DNA of 37,776 bases from JBBQZO01 sp038207625 (GCA_038207625.1 JBBQZO010000044.1:1-37776); one strand, 5' to 3'; shown: positions 24,421-34,840, counted from the first letter of the stretch. The notes: generated from the sequence alone by a model not told the origin. Translations and numbers: made by a program.

Positions 24421-24568
24421 CAAATGTTCCGAGAAACGCGGTTTTTCAATGGGGCGCGGGCAGGCCCGACGCGGATGCCTGCGGGCTCAGCTGCCGGCAC
24501 TGCGCTGCTTGCGCCCGGCAAGGCGCACCGTGGCGTGGCCGTTTCGCACTGTAACAGCGCCGGAAACA

Positions 24569-24595
24569 AAAAAAGCTCCCATCGGGAGCTTTTTT
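24569..24595. terminator. Terminator of tRNA-Ser copy 2
   Basis: AAAAAAGCTCCC and GGGAGCTTTTTT flank an ATC loop, with T-runs on both strands. It follows the leftward tRNA gene by nine bases. Confidence 0.9.
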
Positions 24596-24603
24596 CTTAC
24601 TAC

Positions 24604-24694
24604 TGGCGGAAAGGGTGAGATTCGAACTCACGGTAGGACATAATCCTACGCCGGATTTCGAGTCCGGTGCATTCGACCACTCTGCCACCTTTCC
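24604..24694 (-). tRNA. tRNA-Ser (anticodon CGA), copy 2
   Basis: Identical to copy 1 across all 91 bases and into the flanks (ACTAC after the 3' end and GGTC-side TGAATCGGTC before the 5' end). It has the same class II long variable arm and encoded CCA. It lies 181 bp downstream of serS on the same strand but has its own promoter. Confidence 0.97.
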
Positions 24695-24751
24695 TGAATC
24701 GGTCGTGCTACTTGAATGCGGCAACCAACTACACGCTGCTGCAAGGCCAGA

Positions 24752-24780
24752 ATTATAGCGAAGCTCCGACAAAAACGGAA
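24752..24780 (-). promoter_or_regulatory. Promoter of tRNA-Ser copy 2
   Basis: A perfect minus-strand TATAAT (24757-24752) in the same context as copy 1. The -35 region (TTCCGT at 24780-24775, 17-bp spacer) is weak. Confidence 0.5.
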
Positions 24781-24875
24781 GGATAAACAAGCACAAATCT
24801 GAAAATATTTCACCTATCCATCTTTACCGGGCAGTTTGCCGCGCGCCGCGGCGCGCCTGCCGCCAGCATGAGCGC

Positions 24876-26174
<1,299 letters not shown>

Positions 26175-26358
26175 TGGATGGATTGGCGCTATATCGAAAA
26201 CGCAATTGTACCAAGCCAAGAGGCATTGCTCGCGAGTTTTGCACGTAATCGGCGGCGCGCAAGGCGCTCGATCGGGTGGCAACGCTCATTGCCGGATTGC
26301 GGCGCCCGCGCGGGGGCTCGTCGTCAATCGGGGCAGCGGGTCAAACAGGTGCTGCAAA

Positions 26359-26562
26359 TTAGTTCGTTTGGGCTTTCTCGGCGGCGCTCAGGCGCTTGCC
26401 GGTGATGACCACAACCTGCATCTTGGCGTCGCTGATGGCGGCCGTCAGTTGTGCGTTTTTGCTGGCGTGGAAGGTTGGCACGCCGGCCGTCGCGAAGCTC
26501 ATTGCCGTCACCAATACGGTGGTTGCGACGAAGATGATTTCCATGTTTTTAAGGATGTTCAT
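26359..26562 (-). CDS. Small exported or membrane-associated protein
   Basis: The 67-residue protein has a hydrophobic N-terminus (IIFVATTVLVTAMSFATA, residues about 9-26) that serves as signal peptide or membrane anchor. A mature part contains MQVVVITGKRLSAAEKAQ. I remember similar short proteins with a VVVxxKRL-type segment in Oxalobacteraceae but know no function. The ATG at 26562 has GGA nine bases upstream. It sits between rarA and serS on their strand. The KRLSAAEKA tail is basic and probably helical. Confidence 0.6.
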   Translation of the reverse strand: MNILKNMEIIFVATTVLVTAMSFATAGVPTFHASKNAQLTAAISDAKMQVVVITGKRLSAAEKAQTN

Positions 26563-26891
26563 GATGTTTTCCGTTTCTTCTATCGAGTTGGTATGGTGCT
26601 ACTTTACCCACTCGGTCCAAGCGCGGCCACCGACTTGCGACGAAGCGCAGAAAGGCCGGCACAGGCCGCAAAAAACGTCGCCTGAAGGTGCGCGCGCGGC
26701 GTTCGAAGCGCGCTTGAGGCGCTGCGCACATCGATTGGCAGCCGGGCAAGGCAAGCCTGGCGCACGCCCGGCCACCGAAGCTCGCTGGTTGCGACGCGCG
26801 GCCACCGATGCGAGCTGTTTGCGACGCGCGGCCACCGATGCTCGCTGACTGCAGCGCGCCGCCCAGACGGTCGGCGCCGCCTGCTGCCGGG
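26563..26891. other. Intergenic region with tandem repeat between rarA and the small protein gene
   Basis: It holds three 30-bp units at 26761-26850 and otherwise GC-rich, unrecognised sequence. It may hold the promoter for the small gene and serS; no clear hexamers were found. Confidence 0.5.
26761..26850. repeat. Three 30-bp tandem repeats
   Basis: Units begin at 26761, 26791 and 26821 and share GCGACGCGCGGCCACCGATG in units 2 and 3, followed by a variable ten-base tail. Unit 1 is diverged by four bases in the same segment. No dyad or protein is evident. Confidence 0.85.
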
Positions 26892-28196
26892 CTATTTCTG
26901 GCGCGCGTGCTCGTCCAGGCTGCGCAACCAGGCCAGCTTGTCGGCGATCTTGCTCTCCAGGCCGCGCGGCACCGGCTCGTACCAGCCCGGCTCGATCATG
27001 CCTTCGGGCAGATAGGTTTCGCCCGCCGCGTAGGCGTTCGGCTCGTCGTGCGCATAGCGGTATTCGTGGCCGTAACCGAGCTCCTTCATCAGCTTGGTCG
27101 GCGCATTGCGCAGGTGCACCGGCACTTCGCGCGACTTGTCCTTTTTGACGAAGGCCACCGCACGGTTGTAGGCGTTGTAGCCGGCATTGCTTTTTGCCGC
27201 GATCGCCAGGTAGATCACCGCCTGGCCCAGCGCCAGCTCGCCTTCGGGCGAACCGAGCCGCTCGTAGGTGGCGGCGGCGTCATTGGCGATTTGAATGGCG
27301 CGCGGGTCGGCGATGCCGATGTCTTCCCAGGCCATGCGCACGATGCGGCGCATCAGGTATTGCGGATCGGCGCCGCCGTCGAGCATGCGGCACAGCCAGT
27401 ACAGCGCCGCGTCCGGGTGCGAGCCGCGCACCGATTTATGCAGCGCGGAAATCTGATCATAAAAATTGTCGCCGCCCTTGTCGAAGCGGCGCGAGTTCAG
27501 CGTCAGCGCGTTGTCGACAAACTCGCCACTGATGTGCGTGATGTTCGACGCCTGCGCCGAGGTGCCCGTTTGCTCCAGCAGATTGAGGAAGCGACGCGCG
27601 TCGCCATCGGCGTAACCGATCAAGGTGGCCACGGCCACGTCGTCAAACGTCAGGTGGCTGAGCACGCGCTCGCGCGCGCGCGCCAGCAGTTGCAGCAACT
27701 CGGCGTCGGACAGCGCTTTCAATACATATACCTGGGCGCGCGAGAGCAGCGCCGAGTTCACTTCGAACGAGGGGTTTTCGGTGGTGGCGCCGATCAGCGT
27801 GACCAGGCCGGACTCGACGAACGGCAGCAGCGCATCCTGCTGCGACTTGTTGAAGCGATGAATCTCGTCGATGAACAGTATCGTGTGCTTGCCCGCCTGC
27901 AGATAATGTTCGGCCTGTTCGACTGCCGCGCGGATGTCTTTCACGCCCGACAGCACCGCCGACAGGGCGATGAATTCGCAGCCGAAGGCGCGCGCCGTCA
28001 AGCGCGCCATCGACGTTTTGCCCACGCCGGGCGGCCCCCACAAGATCATCGAGTGCACCTTGCCGGACTTGAACACCAAACGTAAGGGCTTGCCCTCGCC
28101 CAGCAAATGGCTTTGCCCGATCATCTCGTCGATGGTGGTCGGGCGCAGCGCCTCGGCCAGCGGCGGCAGCGGTTCGGTTTTGAACAGATCATCCAC
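26892..28196 (-). CDS. rarA: Replication-associated recombination protein A (RarA/MgsA)
   Basis: A 434-residue AAA+ ATPase of normal length. Seen are LRPTTIDEMIGQSHLLG, Walker A GPPGVGKTS, Walker B ILFIDEIHRFNKSQQDALLP, sensor 1 ATTENPSFEVN and the C-terminal tetramerisation region with WEDIGIADPRA. It acts at stalled replication forks, related to clamp-loader subunits. Gene order lolA-rarA-serS is conserved in many betaproteobacteria. The start at 28196 gives the expected MDDLF N-terminus. Confidence 0.97.
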   Translation of the reverse strand: MDDLFKTEPLPPLAEALRPTTIDEMIGQSHLLGEGKPLRLVFKSGKVHSMILWGPPGVGKTSMARLTARAFGCEFIALSAVLSGVKDIRAAVEQAEHYLQAGKHTILFIDEIHRFNKSQQDALLPFVESGLVTLIGATTENPSFEVNSALLSRAQVYVLKALSDAELLQLLARARERVLSHLTFDDVAVATLIGYADGDARRFLNLLEQTGTSAQASNITHISGEFVDNALTLNSRRFDKGGDNFYDQISALHKSVRGSHPDAALYWLCRMLDGGADPQYLMRRIVRMAWEDIGIADPRAIQIANDAAATYERLGSPEGELALGQAVIYLAIAAKSNAGYNAYNRAVAFVKKDKSREVPVHLRNAPTKLMKELGYGHEYRYAHDEPNAYAAGETYLPEGMIEPGWYEPVPRGLESKIADKLAWLRSLDEHARQK

Positions 28197-28360
28197 GGCG
28201 TGGCCCCCTGGGTAACAGCATGGCGAAGCTTGGGGTGCGGACGGGGATGGTCATCGGTGGAAACGAGCAGAGTCGTGCGTTGCAAAAGCGCATAGTCTAG
28301 CGCATGCGCTGGCGTGGCGTTGAAGGTCAGACCGTGCGCGCCCTCGGCAGTTCCGCCAGC

Positions 28361-29032
28361 TTACTTGCGCGCCGGCGCAGACGCCCCCGGCAAGGCTTCG
28401 CTGTTAAATACGTCGGCACCCTTGGGCATGACGAACTTGAACTGGTTCGCCGCCAGGTTCGGATTGCGCTCGAACTTCTTGAACGCCAGTATCGACACCT
28501 GGCCGAACGAATCGCGCAACTCCATCGCCTCGGGCACGCCATTGCGCAGGCCGATGCTGATTTGGTCAAACGTCGTCTCTTTGGCCTTCGGCGTCGCCTG
28601 CAGCCACTCCAGACCGTCGCGCGTGCCCGCTTCGCTGAGCGTGAAATTCTTGTCGAGGTCGTTGCTACCAAACAGGATCGCCGCCGGCGACGAGCCCAGC
28701 GCGTCGCCCAGCTTCTTCACCGTGACCTGGTTCAGGTCTTTGTCGAAGATATACAGCTGGTCGCCATCGGCCTGCAACACCTGCTCGTAGGGCTTGGCGT
28801 AGCTCCAGATGAACTTGCCGGGACGGGCAAACACAAACGTGCCGCTCGACAGGCCCGACGCCTTCGCGCTGGCGTCCGACTTCTTCACCATGCGCTGGGT
28901 GAACTCGCCGCGCGCGGCGTGGGTGCCGGCGACAAAAGCCTTGAATTGCTCCAGCGCGCTGGCCTGCACCGCGCCGGCGATCAGCATGCCGGCCACGGCC
29001 AGCGCTGTCGTCATCTTGCCAAATTTGATCAT
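28361..29032 (-). CDS. lolA: Outer-membrane lipoprotein carrier protein LolA
   Basis: The 223-residue protein has a signal peptide (to about AVQASA, residue 26) and the LolA beta-barrel sequence: GEFTQRMVKK, SSGTFVFARPGKFIWSYAKPYEQV, DGDQLYIFDKDLNQVTVKK and FDQISIGLRNGVPEAMELRDSFGQ. It carries lipoproteins from the LolCDE complex to LolB across the periplasm. It lies 14 bp after ftsK on the same strand, so the two form an operon. Confidence 0.95.
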   Translation of the reverse strand: MIKFGKMTTALAVAGMLIAGAVQASALEQFKAFVAGTHAARGEFTQRMVKKSDASAKASGLSSGTFVFARPGKFIWSYAKPYEQVLQADGDQLYIFDKDLNQVTVKKLGDALGSSPAAILFGSNDLDKNFTLSEAGTRDGLEWLQATPKAKETTFDQISIGLRNGVPEAMELRDSFGQVSILAFKKFERNPNLAANQFKFVMPKGADVFNSEALPGASAPARK

Positions 29033-29046
29033 CGTTAATCCTGTTC

Positions 29047-31407
29047 TTATTCTGCTTGCGTGACCGGCACCAGGATATCCCGGTTACCATTCGATTGCAT
29101 GGTGGACACCACGCCGCTGTTTTCCATCTGTTCGAGCAGACGCGCGGCGCGGTTGTAGCCGATGCGCAGGTGACGCTGCACCAGCGAAATCGAGGCGCGG
29201 CGGTTTTTCAGCACCACCGCGACGGCCTGGTCGTACAGGGCATCGGCTTCGCCGCCACCCTCGCCGGCCGGCATGCCGTCGGCGCCGCCGCCGGAACCAT
29301 CTTCCAGCGTGCCGCCTTCGAGGATGCCTTCGATATAGTTCGGCTCGCCCTGCGCCTTCAAATGTTTGACGACCCGGTGCACTTCTTCGTCGGACACGAA
29401 GGCGCCGTGCACGCGCACCGGCAGGCCGGTGCCCGGCGGCATGTACAGCATGTCGCCCATGCCCAGCAGCGCCTCGGCGCCCATCTGGTCGAGAATGGTG
29501 CGCGAGTCGATTTTGGACGACACCTGGAACGCGATGCGGGTCGGGATGTTGGCCTTGATCAGGCCGGTGATCACATCGACCGACGGACGTTGGGTCGCCA
29601 GGATCAGGTGCAGGCCAGCCGCACGCGCCTTTTGCGCGATACGGGCGATCAGCTCTTCAACTTTTTTACCGCCCACCATCATCAGGTCGGCCAGCTCGTC
29701 AATGATGATGACGATGGTGGGCAGTTTTTCCAGCGGCTCGGGCGAGTCCGGCGTCAGGCTGAACGGATTCGGGATGTGCTCTTCGCGCTTTTGCGCCTCG
29801 GCGATCTTGGTGTTGTAGCCGGCCAGGTTACGCACCCCCAGCTTGCTCATCAATTTATAGCGCCGCTCCATCTCGTTGACGGCCCAGTTCAGCGCGTGGC
29901 CGGCCTGGCGCATGTCCGTCACCACGGGCGCGAGCAGATGGGGAATGCCTTCGTAGACGGACATCTCGAGCATCTTCGGATCGATCAGGATCAGGCGCAC
30001 ATCGTCCGGATCGGATTTGTACAGCAGCGACAGGATGGTGGCATTAATGCCCACCGATTTACCCGAACCGGTGGTGCCGGCCACCAGCAAATGGGGCATC
30101 TTGGCCAGATCGGCCACCACTGGCTTGCCGGCAATGTCCTTGCCCAGCGCAATGGTCAGGCTCGACGAACTGTCGTTGTAGACCTTCGAGCCGAGGATTT
30201 CCGTCAGGCGCACGATCTGGCGCTTCGGATTGGGCAACTCGAGCGCCATGAAATTTTTGCCGGGGATGGTTTCGACGACCCGGATCGAGGTCAGCGACAG
30301 CGAACGGGCCAGGTCGCGCGCCAGGCCGACGATCTGGCTGCCCTTGACGCCGGTGGCCGGCTCGATTTCGTAACGCGTCACCACCGGGCCGGGATAGGCG
30401 GCCACGACTTTCGCGTCGACGCCAAAGTCGGACAGTTTTTTCTCGATCAGGCGGCTGGTAAATTCCAGCGTCTCGACCGACACGGTTTCCTGCACGGCGG
30501 CCGGCTCGTCGAGCAGCGACAGCGGCGGCAAGGTCGAGTCGCCCGGCAGGTCGCGGAACAGCACGGCCTGCTTTTCCTTCTCGACGCGCTCGGACTTGAC
30601 CACGGTGACGATTTGCGGCTCGATCTTGATGGTCGGCGCAGCCACGTGCTTTTCGACATGCTTGGCGCGCTCAATCACCACTACCTCGTCGCGCTTGACG
30701 GCGGCCACCTCGCCCTGGCGGCGATCCTGGCGGTCGTCGTAGCGGGTGCGGAACCAGTCGAACACGGACTCGATGGCGCCGCCGATGCGCTCGGCCACAG
30801 CCATCCACGAGACGTGAAAGAACAGGCTGAAACCGAGCCCGAACAGCAGCAGCAACAGCATCGTCGCACCCGTGAAGCCGAACGCGACGCTGGCCGCGTG
30901 GCCGATCAACTGGCCCAGCACGCCACCCGGCGCGCGCGGCAGCGACACATGCAGCGTGTACATGCGCAGGTATTCAAGCCCGACGCTGCCGATAAACAGC
31001 AGCACAAAGCCGACCCAGCGGATGATCGGTTCCTGGTGGTGCTCGGGATCGTCCTCTTTTTCGAGCACGAACTTCTTGGTCAGCTGGCGGTAGCCCTTCC
31101 ACACCAGGCGCAGAAAGCAAAAGCACCACCACCAGGCCGAGAAACCGAAGATAAACAGCATCAGGTCGGCCATCCAGGCGCCCGCGCGTCCGCCCAGGTT
31201 GGCCACCTTGGGCACCACGTTGGCGTGCGACCAGCCCGGATCGGCCTTGTTATAGCTGAGCAAAATCATCACAAAATACAGGCACAGCGCGGCCAGCGCG
31301 ATCCAGCGCGCCTCCGACAGCAGGCGCACCAGCCGATTCGGCAGCGGCTGGCGTTCAACGGTCTTGCGGGTATAGCTGGAGGTGGGTGGTTGGCTAGTCT
31401 TAGTCAT
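29047..31407 (-). CDS. ftsK: DNA translocase FtsK
   Basis: The 786-residue protein has four membrane helices within the first 200 residues and a charged linker (about 220-310). The motor follows: Walker A GTTGSGKSVGINATILSLLY, Walker B region VIIIDELADLMMVGGKKVEE, and the C-terminal gamma winged helix (DQAVAVVLKNRRASISLVQR). It clears chromosome ends from the septum and activates XerCD at dif. The linker is short, as is usual in betaproteobacteria. It is divergent from trxB and followed by lolA. A long open frame on the opposite strand over the same bases is a codon-bias shadow. Confidence 0.97.
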   Translation of the reverse strand: MTKTSQPPTSSYTRKTVERQPLPNRLVRLLSEARWIALAALCLYFVMILLSYNKADPGWSHANVVPKVANLGGRAGAWMADLMLFIFGFSAWWWCFCFLRLVWKGYRQLTKKFVLEKEDDPEHHQEPIIRWVGFVLLFIGSVGLEYLRMYTLHVSLPRAPGGVLGQLIGHAASVAFGFTGATMLLLLLFGLGFSLFFHVSWMAVAERIGGAIESVFDWFRTRYDDRQDRRQGEVAAVKRDEVVVIERAKHVEKHVAAPTIKIEPQIVTVVKSERVEKEKQAVLFRDLPGDSTLPPLSLLDEPAAVQETVSVETLEFTSRLIEKKLSDFGVDAKVVAAYPGPVVTRYEIEPATGVKGSQIVGLARDLARSLSLTSIRVVETIPGKNFMALELPNPKRQIVRLTEILGSKVYNDSSSSLTIALGKDIAGKPVVADLAKMPHLLVAGTTGSGKSVGINATILSLLYKSDPDDVRLILIDPKMLEMSVYEGIPHLLAPVVTDMRQAGHALNWAVNEMERRYKLMSKLGVRNLAGYNTKIAEAQKREEHIPNPFSLTPDSPEPLEKLPTIVIIIDELADLMMVGGKKVEELIARIAQKARAAGLHLILATQRPSVDVITGLIKANIPTRIAFQVSSKIDSRTILDQMGAEALLGMGDMLYMPPGTGLPVRVHGAFVSDEEVHRVVKHLKAQGEPNYIEGILEGGTLEDGSGGGADGMPAGEGGGEADALYDQAVAVVLKNRRASISLVQRHLRIGYNRAARLLEQMENSGVVSTMQSNGNRDILVPVTQAE

Positions 31408-31501
31408 ACTTTATGAAACATTGCTGCATTATTCTGTTGAGCCTGCAAATATAGGCGCGAAGCAAACATTCTAAGCCATATCGTGGCGGGTGGCTCCACG
31501 A

Positions 31502-31531
31502 TTCAACGCCATCGTCCGCTTCGCTTATAAT
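31502..31531 (+). promoter_or_regulatory. Sigma-70 promoter of trxB
   Basis: A perfect TATAAT at 31526-31531 with TTCAAC at 31502-31507 across an 18-bp spacer, about 90 bp before the trxB ATG. The -35 box is weak. Confidence 0.55.
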
Positions 31532-31621
31532 CTTGCCTGCACGGTCCGGCTCGCGGTCCCCTTGCGCCTGCCCCGTTCGCCCCCAGTTTCCTTAGACTCA
31601 ACACTCAGAAGACACCACGCC

Positions 31622-32578
31622 ATGACCACTACCAAACACGCCCGCGTCCTCATCCTCGGTTCCGGCCCCGCCGGCTACAGCGCAGCGGTGTACGCCGCGC
31701 GCGCCAACTTGAATCCTGTGCTGGTCACGGGCGTCGAGCAAGGCGGCCAACTGATGACCACGACCGACGTCGAGAACTGGCCGGCCGATCCGCTGGGCGT
31801 GCAAGGTCCCGAGCTGATGCAGCGTTTTCTGCAGCATGCCGAGCGCTTCAACACCGACATCGTATTCGACCATATCCACACGGCCAAGCTGACCGAAAAG
31901 CCGATCCGCCTGATCGGCGACAGCGCCGAATACACCTGCGACGCGCTGATCATCTCGACCGGCGCCTCGGCCCAGTACCTCGGCCTGGAGTCGGAAACGG
32001 CCTTCATGGGTCGCGGCGTGTCCGCCTGCGCCACCTGCGACGGCTTCTTTTACCGTGGCCAGGAAGTGGCCGTGGTCGGTGGCGGCAACACCGCCGTCGA
32101 GGAAGCGCTGTATCTGTCGAACATCGCCACCAAGGTCACCATCATTCACCGGCGCGACAAGTTCCGCGCCGAGCCTATCCTGATCGACCGTCTGAACGCC
32201 AAGGCCGCCGAAGGCAAGATCGTCATCAAGTACAACCACACGCTCGACGAAGTGGTCGGCAATGAAGGCGGCGTCACCGGCGTGAACATCAAGTCGACCG
32301 TCGACGGCGCAATCACGCCGCTGACCGTGCACGGCCTGTTCGTGGCGATCGGCCACAAGCCCAACACCGACATCTTCGAAGGCCAGTTGGACATGCACAA
32401 CGGCTACATCAAGACCAGGACGGGCCTCGAAGGCATGGCCACGGCCACCAACATCGAGGGCGTGTTCGCCGCCGGCGACGTGCAAGATCATATCTACCGC
32501 CAGGCCATCACCAGCGCCGGCACCGGCTGCATGGCTGCGCTGGACGCCCAGCGTTACCTGGAAAGCCTGGAAGACTGA
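31622..32578 (+). CDS. trxB: Thioredoxin reductase
   Basis: A 318-residue flavoprotein. The FAD site is GSGPAGYSAAVYAARANL, the redox-active pair C136-A-T-C139 (SACATCDGFFYRG) is at the expected place, the NADPH domain has VVGGGNTAVEEALYLS, and the C-terminal FAD motif is GVFAAGDVQD. It reduces thioredoxin with NADPH in the cytoplasm. The ATG at 31622 matches the family start. The Smr-domain gene follows after 8 bp, probably in one operon. Confidence 0.98.
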   Translation: MTTTKHARVLILGSGPAGYSAAVYAARANLNPVLVTGVEQGGQLMTTTDVENWPADPLGVQGPELMQRFLQHAERFNTDIVFDHIHTAKLTEKPIRLIGDSAEYTCDALIISTGASAQYLGLESETAFMGRGVSACATCDGFFYRGQEVAVVGGGNTAVEEALYLSNIATKVTIIHRRDKFRAEPILIDRLNAKAAEGKIVIKYNHTLDEVVGNEGGVTGVNIKSTVDGAITPLTVHGLFVAIGHKPNTDIFEGQLDMHNGYIKTRTGLEGMATATNIEGVFAAGDVQDHIYRQAITSAGTGCMAALDAQRYLESLED

Positions 32579-32586
32579 GCTCGCCA

Positions 32587-33249
32587 ATGGCAACCATGAA
32601 AGACTTCGCCGACCTGAAGTCCTTGCGCAGCACGCTCAAGGACCAGGAGCAGGCGCGCGCCGTCGAGAAGGCCGAGCGCGAAAAGAAAGCCCGCGTCAGC
32701 GCGCACGAGGCCGACCTGTTCAAGTTCAGCGTGGGCAAGGTCAAGCCGATGCCGGTGCAAAACAAGCTCGCGCCGTTCGCGCCGGCGCCGCTGCCGGTGG
32801 CCGCGCCGCGTCCGGCCGACGACGATGTGGCGGCGGTCCTGCGCGAATCGCTGTCGGACCAGTTCGACGTCGAACACTTGCTCGACGACGAACCGACCGT
32901 GTCCTACACCAGAAGCGGCGTGGGCAGCGACGTCGTCAAGAAGATGCGCAAGGGTCACTGGCCGATCCAGGACGAGCTGGACTTGCACGGCATGCGGCGC
33001 GACACGGCGCGCGAGGAAATCGGCGACTTCCTGTATCACTGCGGCAAACGCCAGCTGCGCTGCGTGCGCGTCATCTACGGCAAGGGCTTCGGTTCGGCCG
33101 GCGGCGAACCGGTGTTGCGCTCGATGGTGCATAGCTGGCTCGAGCAGAAGCCCGAAGTGATCGCCTTCTGCGTGGCCAACGCGCGCGACGGCGGACACGG
33201 CGCCCTGGTGGTGCTGCTCAAAGCGGCGCTGCTGGACCAGTTGCGCTAG
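32587..33249 (+). CDS. Smr-domain protein (putative nuclease)
   Basis: The 220-residue protein has a charged N-terminal half (residues 1-110, coiled-coil-like EQARAVEKAEREKKAR) and a C-terminal Smr domain: ELDLHGMRRDTAREEIGDFL (LDLHG motif), then VRVIYGKGFGSAGG and the end HGALVVLL. Stand-alone Smr proteins have endonuclease activity on RNA or DNA and act in ribosome rescue or recombination. It follows trxB closely. A GC-rich hairpin without T-run (33265-33296) follows the gene. Confidence 0.88.
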   Translation: MATMKDFADLKSLRSTLKDQEQARAVEKAEREKKARVSAHEADLFKFSVGKVKPMPVQNKLAPFAPAPLPVAAPRPADDDVAAVLRESLSDQFDVEHLLDDEPTVSYTRSGVGSDVVKKMRKGHWPIQDELDLHGMRRDTAREEIGDFLYHCGKRQLRCVRVIYGKGFGSAGGEPVLRSMVHSWLEQKPEVIAFCVANARDGGHGALVVLLKAALLDQLR

Positions 33250-33264
33250 CGGCCGACCCGCACC

Positions 33265-33296
33265 CCGCGACGGCGTCCAAGGCGGCGCCGTCGCGG
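33265..33296. terminator. GC-rich hairpin after the Smr gene, possible terminator
   Basis: CCGCGACGGCG and CGCCGTCGCGG form an 11-bp stem over a 10-base loop, 16 bp after the stop. No T-run follows, so rho-independent termination is doubtful. Confidence 0.4.
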
Positions 33297-33422
33297 AGTC
33301 TGCCGCGATGCCGGCAACGGCGCCATCATTTCCCAAGCGCACCAACTGTCCGTCGTCGCTAGCCGACAAATGAAGCGTGCGACACCCTTCTTCGTTTGGC
33401 CGTGGCGTGTTAACCTACGACC

Positions 33423-34055
33423 ATGCATCCCCTCATCACCCCCTCCCCCACGACCCTGATCAAGTTCATCGAAATCATCGCCATTTTGGTCGGTGCGTTT
33501 TCCGGCTTCATCGAAGCGCGCCGCAAACGCATGGACCTGGTCGGCGTGTTCACGGTGGCCTTCATCACCGCGTTTGGCGGGGGCACGCTGCGCGATATCC
33601 TGCTCGACAAGCGCCCCTTGTTCTGGGTGATCCACCAGGAATACGCGATCCTGATCTTCGTGCTGGCCCTGATCGCCTCACCGCTGATTCGCACACTGCG
33701 CCAGATTGTCTCGGAGCGCCTGATCGTGGTGGCCGACGCGATCGGGCTGGGCTTGTTTTCGATCGCCGGCGTGGCCTCGGCACTGGACGCGCAGATGCCG
33801 ATCTTCATCGCCTCGATGATGGGCGTGATCACCGGCATCTTCGGCGGCGTGCTGCGCGACATCGTCTGCAACGAGGTGCCGATGGTGTTTCGCGACGGCA
33901 AACCGTACGCGATCTGTGCCTTTGTCGGCAGCTGGATGTACCTGCTGATGAAAAAGAATGGCATACCGGCCGATTTTTCGCTGTGGTCCAGCGCGACGGT
34001 GATCACCGGACTGCGCCTGCTGAGCTGGAAGTTCGACATGCGCCTGGGCCGCTGA
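33423..34055 (+). CDS. TRIC-like/UPF0126 membrane channel protein
   Basis: The 210-residue protein is an internal duplication of about three membrane helices, with each half carrying a glycine-rich kinked signature: ITAFGGGTLRDILLDKRP and ITGIFGGVLRDIVCNEVP. Prokaryotic TRIC-type (YicG) proteins have this architecture and form trimeric cation channels. The ligand and physiological role here are unknown. The ATG at 33423 gives the short N-terminal helix directly. It probably shares a transcript with the small ORF downstream, ended by the terminator at 34468. Confidence 0.88.
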   Translation: MHPLITPSPTTLIKFIEIIAILVGAFSGFIEARRKRMDLVGVFTVAFITAFGGGTLRDILLDKRPLFWVIHQEYAILIFVLALIASPLIRTLRQIVSERLIVVADAIGLGLFSIAGVASALDAQMPIFIASMMGVITGIFGGVLRDIVCNEVPMVFRDGKPYAICAFVGSWMYLLMKKNGIPADFSLWSSATVITGLRLLSWKFDMRLGR

Positions 34056-34197
34056 CACGACGCGCTGCCCGCATGGCGCAAACGCCCGACGTCAAGTGCG
34101 CTTCATGCAGTGTTTTCCGCCGTTGACGCCCCGCTCAGCGTCGCTCAGGTTCCCGCGCCTTGTCGACGGCGCACGCGCCCCCCAACTGCGCACGATG

Positions 34198-34374
34198 ATG
34201 AAACAGAAACTGAACTGGAAGCGGCCGCTATTTTTCTTGTTGCTGCCGATCTTCCTCGTGATGATCTTTCTCGGCTTCCCGCTGCCCGTGGCGCCGCCGC
34301 CTGCGACCATGGTCAAACAGGAGCAATCGATGCCGGAGCACAAACGCAAGAAGCGCAACAAGGCACACTTTTAG
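34198..34374 (+). CDS. Possible small membrane protein
   Basis: The 58-residue frame starts with basic residues and one strong hydrophobic helix (LFFLLLPIFLVMIFLGFPLP). A Pro-rich stretch and a basic tail (EHKRKKRNKAHF) follow. This topology (one helix, positive C-terminus) is that of a small inner-membrane protein. An ATG lies one codon upstream (34195). There is no clear ribosome binding site, so expression is uncertain. The terminator at 34468 ends the unit. Confidence 0.4.
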   Translation: MKQKLNWKRPLFFLLLPIFLVMIFLGFPLPVAPPPATMVKQEQSMPEHKRKKRNKAHF

Positions 34375-34467
34375 CGCTGCGAAAGGGAATCCGGCGGCGC
34401 GCTTTTCCCGCGCAGCGACCGCGATCTGTCCTGGCGGGCCGGCACGCATATCGGCGGCAGAAACGAC

Positions 34468-34503
34468 AATCGCGCCGATATGATCGGCGCGATTTGTATT
34501 TTT
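34468..34503 (+). terminator. Rho-independent terminator
   Basis: AATCGCGCCGAT and ATCGGCGCGATT form a perfect 12-bp stem over an ATG loop, followed by TGTATTTTT. It lies 93 bp after the small ORF. Confidence 0.8.
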
Positions 34504-34591
34504 AAGCGTCTGTCAGTGTCGAACATTCTGGCGGCGCAGGACGGTACGCCATCCGCGCCGCAGACATCCCATTGATCGGGATGGGTCGCGT

Positions 34592-34840
34592 TCAGCGATA
34601 GAAGACTTCGACCTTGCCTTTAATTTTGATCAGCATCGGATTGCCCTTGCGATCGAGTGCTTTGCCTGCGGGTACGCGCACCCAGCCTTCGCTGATGCAA
34701 TATTCTTCAACATCCAAACGTTCTTTGTCGTTGAATTTGATGCCAACCTCGTGGTCGAACACGGCTGCGACGTGGAAAGGGCTGCGTGGATCGACCGACA
34801 GGCGGTCAGGCAATGGGGGGAGTGTGGTGGTATCGTTCAT
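34592..34840 (-). CDS. DUF3297 family protein
   Basis: The 82-residue protein has LPPLPDRLSVDPRSPFHVAA, then VFDHEVGIKFNDKERLDVEE, YCISEGWVRVP and KGKVEVFYR. These match the DUF3297 family almost in full; its members are small conserved proteins of unknown function. No signal or metal motif is seen. A TTG start at 34849 is also in frame. GGAGGA lies three bases before TTG and twelve before ATG 34840, so the start is uncertain. Confidence 0.88.
   Translation of the reverse strand: MNDTTTLPPLPDRLSVDPRSPFHVAAVFDHEVGIKFNDKERLDVEEYCISEGWVRVPAGKALDRKGNPMLIKIKGKVEVFYR

Noticed and set aside
29056..31416. A 786-codon open frame on the strand opposite ftsK
   Set aside because: It mirrors ftsK almost base for base. 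Its composition (many His, Arg, Gln, Asp) is that of an antisense shadow in GC-rich DNA, with no domain recognised.
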